Assembly: GCA_033060915.1 (NCBI GenBank)
Contig: CM065378.1
Location: 56,345,001 to 56,409,000, forward strand
Reading direction: 5' to 3'
Source: Euryodendron excelsum
Taxonomy: Eukaryota > Streptophyta > Magnoliopsida > Ericales > Pentaphylacaceae
DNA: 64,000 bases
The translations under genes and the position numbers were made by a program. Shown piece after piece: positions 58,072-64,000 of the stretch (its first letter is position 1; the number at the start of each line of letters is the position of its first letter). The notes under the pieces were generated by a model. The model saw only the letters and a list, made by a program, of their open reading frames with translations. It had not been told where the DNA came from and ran no database searches.

Positions 58072-58765
58072 ATTTTCGCTAGTCCCTAGCAAAATACTAA
58101 GACTAAAAATTTAATCTTCACTTTTGTAGAAGTCACGAATGCATTTAGCCTATGCATCAAGCCTTTAAACCCCTAGGTTACCCCTAGTAGACTAGTGATG
58201 TCTCGTGAAGGCTTGCAGTAATGATACCCACAAACATTTATTCATTTCAAACAATCAATGATAGAGAGAACAATTAAGGCATATGAGAACTTACTCAAGG
58301 TAATTCTCAACTCAACCTCCATCATGAGTCATGCAAGGTTAAAACATGAAAGTTATCCTGTTCTTAAGAGAAACTTAGAACAATAAATAAAACAAGATAA
58401 AATAAAGAAAATGAATGACATAATATAAATTAAGACAAACAGTACTCCATTAAACTAACGTACATAATAAAAAATAACAAACAAATAGTTCTAATGAAAA
58501 CAGAGTTTTAGACTGCCACAGTGTGACGCACAATCTAAACTCATAAACACAAACATAATATCCAAACATGTAAAAATAAGAGTTTTAGATCAATTATACA
58601 ATAATCCTGAATGCACATGATCTAAATTCAAGCAAACACTATCCACTACATATCAGTGGATGGATCCCACACTGAACAGGATATCTCTCTCTATAGCTCC
58701 TCAATAGTCTGGCTATGCCGCTTCTGCTCCTTGTCAATCCCATCAAACCGGCCATAAACCTCTGT
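58072..58765. other. Untranslated region between the env-position ORF and the PPT
   Basis: AT-rich, no ORF. It has the length and composition of the 3' untranslated part of Athila elements. Confidence 0.5.
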
Positions 58766-59839
58766 CTAAAAAGTCCCAAAGGCATTGGTGTGGGCCTCCA
58801 ACAGCTGAGTGTGGTGTTGCTGCAACTCCAATATCTCTACTACCTTATCCAATGAAGACTGCCCAGTACGGCCACTTCCCTCAGCCGATGGTCCTCCTTC
58901 CCCCTCTTCTTCGTCATCCTCAGCCCTCTTCTTCTTGTGACTCCTATACCGTGTTTTTAACTTGTGAATAGAAGTCATATTGATGGCACTCATAGAAGAT
59001 TTTCTTGAAAAGAACGAATGTGGGTAGACTCCAGACTCAAGGATCAAGGAAGTAAGCATACACACAAATGGAATGCTATCCCCTCGGGTGGTATTGGTGG
59101 CATCATGATAGAGCTAGAGGAACATATACCTCGACAAGTCTATAGTCTTTTAGGTTCTAATGGCCTACATTAGTTGGGCTCGGGGTAGGTTGACCTGGGC
59201 ATAAATGGCCTGGGGTAACAGACTATGGCATGAGAAAAGAAACAGTGGAAGGCACCTCATTTTTAAAAACGTTTTCTCACACTAGGTCTTCCCCTTAACC
59301 CAGGACTTATCATCTTCTAGAATCTCTCGTGCCATCTCAGTGAGGCTCGAAGTCCCAACCCCATGGCAAAACTCAGCATTAGGCTCACGCCTAAGCCCAT
59401 AATGATGACAAAAAGTGGCCGGGGTAATCACTATATCTCTCCCTCTCACCCAAGTCACCAGCCTCTCTTGACCCTCAGTTTTGTCAGCCACTCGGATATT
59501 AGTCATAAGTTCCGCACAAAGGGTTAAATTTTATTCACCCCTATAGGTGGCTAGGTCATTCCATCCTCGCCTTTCAAACTCGGCTTCTAAGGCAACCCCA
59601 CCCCTAAAATTCCATAGTTCTATGTTTCACTCTACGGCCGCGGCTTTGCCAGCCCAAATTTTCCTAAAGTCCAAATTGGCTTGACGACTAATGAAGATTT
59701 CTGAGCCATAGTCCGAAGAATAACCGGGTTCAAAGGGTTCTATGACCAAAGAATTTTTAGCAGATTTTTTACTCCCTTTCGGTGCCATTAAAATAACTTT
59801 ATAAAATATGTCGCAACACACACCACCACACAATTGCAA
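58766..59839 (-). pseudogene. Athila env-position ORF, plant-transposon-protein-like, several stops
   Basis: A single minus-strand frame can be followed over about 358 codons from 59839 to 58766, broken only by stop codons and not by shifts. Its likely Met is at about 59786 (MAPKGSKKSAKN). Recognisable stretches are ALEAEFERRGWNDLATYRGE, TWVRGRDIVITPATFCHHYG, and an acidic, Lys-rich C-terminus (SHKKKRAEDDEEEGEGG) with LDKVVEILELQQHHTQLLEA. The N-terminal pattern resembles the 'putative plant transposon protein' domain found in this slot. I see no signal peptide or clear transmembrane helix. The role in the element is unknown. Domain naming is from memory. Confidence 0.6.
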
Positions 59840-60773
59840 TTATAACACAATCCCAATCCTAACTAAGCATAAATATGAAAGTAAACGATTCAAAAAGGAA
59901 CATCAGAGGTTGTGTAGCTACCTTGGAAGAAGAAAATGTAGGAAGTTGAAGGGGTCACGACTCTTCAAACTAGTAGGACTTCATTGCCTTGTCCAGATGC
60001 TCCCTCTCTCTCTAAAATAAAAATTTTGTGGGTGTGCGAATGAGACAAAACGGAGAAACTCGAACTGTTTATAAAAGCGGAGGGGTGTCCAGACAGTCCC
60101 TTGAGGGTGTTCAGACGGGGTCTAAAACGGTGCCATTCGACTAAAAATACGGCGTCCGAACAGTAAAATAAGGGCATCCAGACAGGGACCAAGCGTTCGG
60201 ACGGCCCCACAAGGGCGTCCGGACGGACTAATGGTGTTCGGACGGGGCATCCGGACGGCCAGTGAGCTTATCTAAACAGACTTAAAAATTTTTCTAAGGC
60301 ACCAAGCCCATCCTGACGGGGCATTCGGATGGCCGGTAGCCTTGCAACTCGAATTCAAAGAATTTTCTAGTGTTGGGAGACGTCCGAACGGGGCATCTGG
60401 ATGGCTAGTGTCGTTGCACAAACTTTTCCAAACTTTTTCTAAGTGTGGAATACCATTTGGATGGGCCTTGAGGGGCGTCTGAATGACCAGTGGCCCGTTC
60501 CCAGACTAACTAAAAAAATTCTAAGTGTAAAAGCTCGTTCAGATGGCCCTATGAGGCGTCCGAAAGGCTAGTTTTTTTCATTTTTTAAAGAAAGACTCAA
60601 GTGTGCAATTCAACACAAGATTGATCTCTCCCCATAACTTAGTTTGTACATTGTCCTCAATGGACGAATGAGAAAAGACGAAGGACACAAACTCAAGTGA
60701 TAAAAGGCACACTAGACCCTAGAAATTAAAAAAAATAAAACAATACTACTATACACAATTACACTTATGGATG
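59840..60773 (-). other. Spacer between integrase and the env-position ORF
   Basis: No open frame of note. It contains a minisatellite-like zone (60080-60580) and an A-rich stretch at 60720-60745. Confidence 0.6.
60080..60580 (+). repeat. Degenerate minisatellite built on a GTCCGGACG palindrome
   Basis: GCGTCCGGACGG, GCATCCGGACGG, GTTCGGACGG and weaker versions (GCATTCGGATGG, GCGTCTGAATGACC) recur at least a dozen times, often as TGTTCGGACGGGGCATCCGG. The core CGTCCGGACG is self-complementary. Changes are mostly C-to-T or G-to-A, turning CpG into TpG or CpA. Confidence 0.8.
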
Positions 60774-61740
60774 TTACTCTAATGAAGGAAAATCTTCGAG
60801 ACGTAATGTCTCTATTTTTGCCACAAAATTTTTAACATAATGTTTTAGACGATGACCATTGACTGTGAATTGATTGTCATTTGTGGGGTTTTGAATTTTA
60901 ATGGCCCCATTCTCATGGACTGTCTTCACTGGATAAGGTCCTGACCATTTACGCATTTTCATACGTGTCATTACATATTCATCTGACTCTGAGAGTTGAA
61001 GTTTTCGATGATGTCCAGTGTCATCGAGGTTTTCATTCATTTGCCTAATGGCCCAGTAAGCTTTGTGTTGAACCTCAATGGGTAAATGACAAGCTTTTCC
61101 ATAAATGAGCCTATAGGGTAATATGCCTAACTGTGTTTTGTATGCAGTCTGGTATGCCCAGAGTGCATCCACCAACCTTAAGGACCAATCCTTGCAGTTA
61201 AGGTTCACGGTTTTTTCCAAAATATGTTTTATTTCCCTATTGGCGAGTTCTACTTGGCCATTGGTTTGTGGGTGGTAAGGCGTTCTGACTTTGTGGAACA
61301 CTCTATATCTACGCATCAAGACCCCAACGGGTCTATTACAGAAGTGGGTTCCACCATCACTTATAATAGCACGCAGCATCCCAAATCTTGAAAAGATGTT
61401 TTCTTTTAGAAATTTGATCACCACGGGGTGATCATGTGTCCGGGATGCTACTGCCTCTACCCACTTAGATACATAATTAATAACCACTAAAACGTATAAA
61501 TGCCCAAAATAACTAGGAAACGGCCTCATAAAGTCGATACCCCAACAATCAAATATTTTTATGATAGTTATGGGATTCAAGGGCATCATATTTCTTCTAG
61601 TAAGAGTACCTAGTCTTTGACATCTGTCACAAGCAGTACAAAATTTATGGACATCTTTAAACCTAGTTGGCCAATACATTGGAGAACTTTAGCCATTGTT
61701 TTCTTGGTGGAGAAATGCCCACCACAAGCATATGAGTGGC
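60774..61740 (-). pseudogene. Athila integrase
   Basis: An open frame of 301 codons (61679-60774) reads CTACDRCQRLGT (CX2C of the zinc module), then GIDFMRPFPSYFGHLYVLVV (first Asp), AIISDGGTHFCN (second Asp), PYHPQTNGQVELANREIKH (Glu), and a C-terminal segment ending TLRLEDFPSLE before a stop. The D,D,E triad is intact. The preceding zinc-module His residues near 61720 lie in a region with a frameshift or stop, so the polyprotein is broken upstream. Confidence 0.85.
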
Positions 61741-61756
61741 AAAAACTAATGATGGA

Positions 61757-62437
61757 TTAGAATTCATCATCTGGTACACAACGTCGAATCACCTGATCAG
61801 AGCAATACTTGTAAAGGCATGGGTCATCCCACATGAAAACTTTAACATTTTGAAAAAATTTCTTTTTATCATTGGATGACCATTGAGATGGAATCTTACG
61901 TGAAGCCAAGTAATTAGCTATATCCGCAAACCAAGGGGTACTAGTATGAGTGACAGACTTGATGGAAAAAATTTGTTCATCAAGAAAATGTTTCGAAATG
62001 GGAGATTTGTCTTGGTCTCGGCTACCGACAGGAAGGCGAGACAAGTTGTCAGCTACCACGTTTTCTACCCCTTTTTTGTCCCGAATTTCTATATGAAACT
62101 CCTGAAGGAGCAGAATCCAACGAATTAGTAGTGGCTTAGCATCTGGCTTGGTGAGTAAGCACTTAAGTGTGGTATGATCAGTATAAACTATAATGAGTGA
62201 GTCAACTAAGTAGGATCTAAACTTATCAAGTGCAAAGACCACAATAAGAAGCTCTTTCTCGGTGGTAGTGTAGTTCATTTTCAGGTCATTTAAAGTTTTA
62301 CTAGCATAATAAATGGCACATGATTTCTTGTCATTTTGTTGACCAAGCACCGCCCCTATAGCGAAGTCACTCGCGTCACACATGAGTTCGAAAGGTAAAG
62401 ACCAATCGGGGGCTTGCATGATGGGTGCAGTGGTCAA
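61757..62437 (-). pseudogene. Athila RNase H and RT-integrase connection
   Basis: An open frame of 226 codons: [34 protein letters not shown] (first catalytic Asp), [20 protein letters not shown] (Glu), [12 protein letters not shown] (Asp), [11 protein letters not shown], then the linker towards the integrase. The catalytic residues are present. Stops at both ends separate it from neighbours. Confidence 0.85.
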
Positions 62438-63200
62438 GAGCCCTTTTAGCTTGTCAAAAGCTTATTGGCAAGTGGATGTCCATTCAAATGTAACATCTAT
62501 GGATAACAAATGACACATAGGACGAGAAATAGTACTACAACCTAAAATGAATCACCGATAAAACCCTGAGTGCCCTAAAAATGAACAAACTCTTTAACAT
62601 TTGTAGGGGGTGGAAGGTTCTAAATATGGTCGATCTTAGCTTTGTCAACTTCTATTCCCTCATTTGAAATTATGTGTCCTAACACTATCCCTTGTGTCAC
62701 CATAAAGTGACATTTCTCCTAATTAAGGACCAAATTAGTTTCCTTACATCTTTATAAAAATTTTTCCAACTTTTCTAGGCATTGGTCATAGGTATTCCTA
62801 TAGCCAGAAAAATCATCCATAAAAACTTTCAAGATTCTTTCTACCATGTCACTGAATAGGCTCATCATGCATCTTTGAAAAGTGGTCGGTGCATTACACA
62901 AGCCGAAAGACATTCTTTAATAAGCATACGTGCCAAAAGGACAAGTAAAGGTAGGTTACTTGATCTTTTGGGGCTATTTCAATTTGATTGTAGCCCGAGT
63001 ACCCATCCAAGAAGCAATAATAAGCTCTACCCGACACCCGTTCTATGACTTGATCAAGGAATGCTAATGGAAAGTGGTCTTTGGTGGTGACAGCATTGAG
63101 ACATCTATAATCGATGCACATGTGCCATCCTGTCTAGATTCTAGTTGGTACTAATTCGTCTTTGTCCTTTTTCACCACTGTTACTCCAGACTTTTTAGGA
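62438..63200 (-). pseudogene. Athila reverse transcriptase, decayed
   Basis: Minus strand 63121-62894 gives MCIDYRCLNAVTTKDHFPLA and AYYCFLDGYSGYNQIEIAPK. The palm motif F-M-D-D is intact at 62812-62823. Between these and down to 62440 the frame changes and has many stops. It primes and copies element RNA in functional relatives. Confidence 0.8.
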
Positions 63201-63448
63201 ACCACTTGAGTGGGGCTCACCCACCTAGAGTCTACTATTAGGTAAATAATACTTGCATTGAGAAGTTTCAAGACTTCTCCTCTAACTACTTCTTTCATAT
63301 TAGGGTTTAATCGCCTTTGTATTTGATGAATAGGTTTAGCCTATTCCTCTAAGTATATATGATGTGTGCAAACTAATGGGCTAATACCACGTAAATCGGC
63401 AATTGACCACCCTATGGCTTTGCAGTGCTTTAAAAGCACTTTCTTCAA

Positions 63449-63982
63449 TCAATCTTCTTGGCCTTCAGACAGGCTCGAAGATATTACTATTGGGTAAGAT
63501 TCACCATTGCCTAAAAATATATTTAAGAGTAGATGGCAATGGCTTTCGCTCCAGATAGGAGTCTCCACTTCTGATGGTTCAGGTTTACAAGCACTGAGCC
63601 CTAATGGCTCAACATATTGGGTCCAATGACTCACAGACATAGCAGGAATGCACTCTGCTGCTTCCTCATTTATCACTATTTCTTCTAAACACTCTATTTT
63701 CTCATTCTGAATTAAGGCTCTCTCAAGTAGATATGTCAAGAATTCTTTGTTAAAATGTTCTTGTACTAGAAGATCTATCATGCTAATATCCCTTATGTCT
63801 TCACACTCTCCCGGTTTCTTACCCGTGTGGAAGATGTTCATATCTACAGTCATGTTTCCGAAGGATAAGTTCAACTCCCTGCCCCTACAACGAATAATAG
63901 CATTGGATGTTGCTAGGAAGGGATGACCTAAAATGACAGAGATAGGAGAATGATCATTTGAGTTCCCCATAGTGTCTAACAT
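63449..63982 (-). pseudogene. Athila protease region, 3' of the active site
   Basis: Minus-strand reading has VILGHPFLATSNAIIRCRGR, ELNLSFGNMTVDMNIF, then an acidic stretch toward the RT (177 codons). ILGRPFLAT followed by SFGNMT is a signature of Athila proteases. The catalytic Asp should lie at or beyond the window end. A stop near 63449 and breaks at 63150-63440 separate it from the RT. Confidence 0.75.
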
Positions 63983-64000
63983 TACAAAATCAACTGAGAA

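Larger units (their letters stand above)
56653..64000 (-). mobile_element. Athila-lineage Ty3/gypsy element, 3' part, runs off the window
   Basis: Minus strand from the window end: protease, RT, RNase H, integrase, a minisatellite-bearing spacer, an ORF in the position of the Athila env-like gene, a PPT and the 3' LTR. The order, the protease-region sequence, and the LTR-end sequence TGTGGATCGACCTCAAACTT are typical of Athila elements. Gag and the 5' LTR should lie beyond 64000. Confidence 0.85.

Overview
This is nuclear DNA from a flowering plant, most likely a eudicot, although the species cannot be named from the sequence. It is AT-rich, intron-bearing, largely non-coding DNA packed with nested and decayed LTR retrotransposons of typical plant lineages: Ty1/copia, Tat-type and Athila-type Ty3/gypsy, and a chromodomain chromovirus. 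CACTA transposon ends, minisatellites and a small satellite-like array are also present. There is no operon structure, rRNA, tRNA or CRISPR array. The only host-gene traces are one exon that reads like a D27-type beta-carotene isomerase (474-554, +) and the decayed 3' part of an ankyrin/PGG membrane protein gene (11125-11978, -). The first 389 bases are a G homopolymer and are almost certainly an assembly artefact.

Layout. 0.4-6.2 kb: D27-like exon, microsatellites, a ~172-bp tandem repeat (one solitary unit plus an array of about six), a CACTA right end, and a copy of a copia-LTR-like repeat. 6.4-8.7 kb: solo LTR with internal tandem repeats and a matching target-site duplication. 8.7-10.1 kb: copia gag pseudogene with three damaged zinc knuckles. 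11.1-12.0 kb: PGG pseudogene. 13.0-17.2 kb: a large plus-strand LTR (family L) with TATA box, telo-boxes and a 1.5-kb pyrimidine-rich tract. 17.2-23.4 kb: minus-strand Tat-lineage gypsy element, badly decayed. 23.4-28.8 kb: AT-rich DNA with copia-LTR fragments.

28.9-33.5 kb: minus-strand copia element (copia-2), interrupted by a 1.9-kb solo LTR in its integrase. 33.6-35.1 kb: a 1.5-kb near-perfect inverted repeat (two ~625-bp arms around a ~290-bp loop). 35.1-42.6 kb: a second minus-strand copia element (copia-1), interrupted by a 3.5-kb minus-strand family-L LTR and missing its integrase core. 44.0-44.4 kb: CACTA left end. 45.6-52.5 kb: the best-preserved element, a chromovirus with both LTRs, a perfect 5-bp target duplication, PBS, PPT and chromodomain, disabled by two stops and one G-run frameshift. 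52.5-56.6 kb: repeat-rich LTR-like DNA, including a minus-strand LTR with PPT-like and PBS-like flanks. 56.65-64.0 kb: the 3' part of a minus-strand Athila element (3' LTR, env-position ORF, minisatellite spacer, integrase, RNase H, RT, protease) running off the window.

How the parts relate: most coding sequence here is retrotransposon polyprotein. Reading-frame continuity across two insertions (31.35-33.29 kb and 36.18-39.72 kb) shows that the copia elements are older than the solo LTRs inside them. The chromovirus is the youngest-looking element, with about 3% LTR divergence counted by eye. Many disabling changes look like C-to-T or G-to-A transitions, as expected for methylated, silenced repeats.
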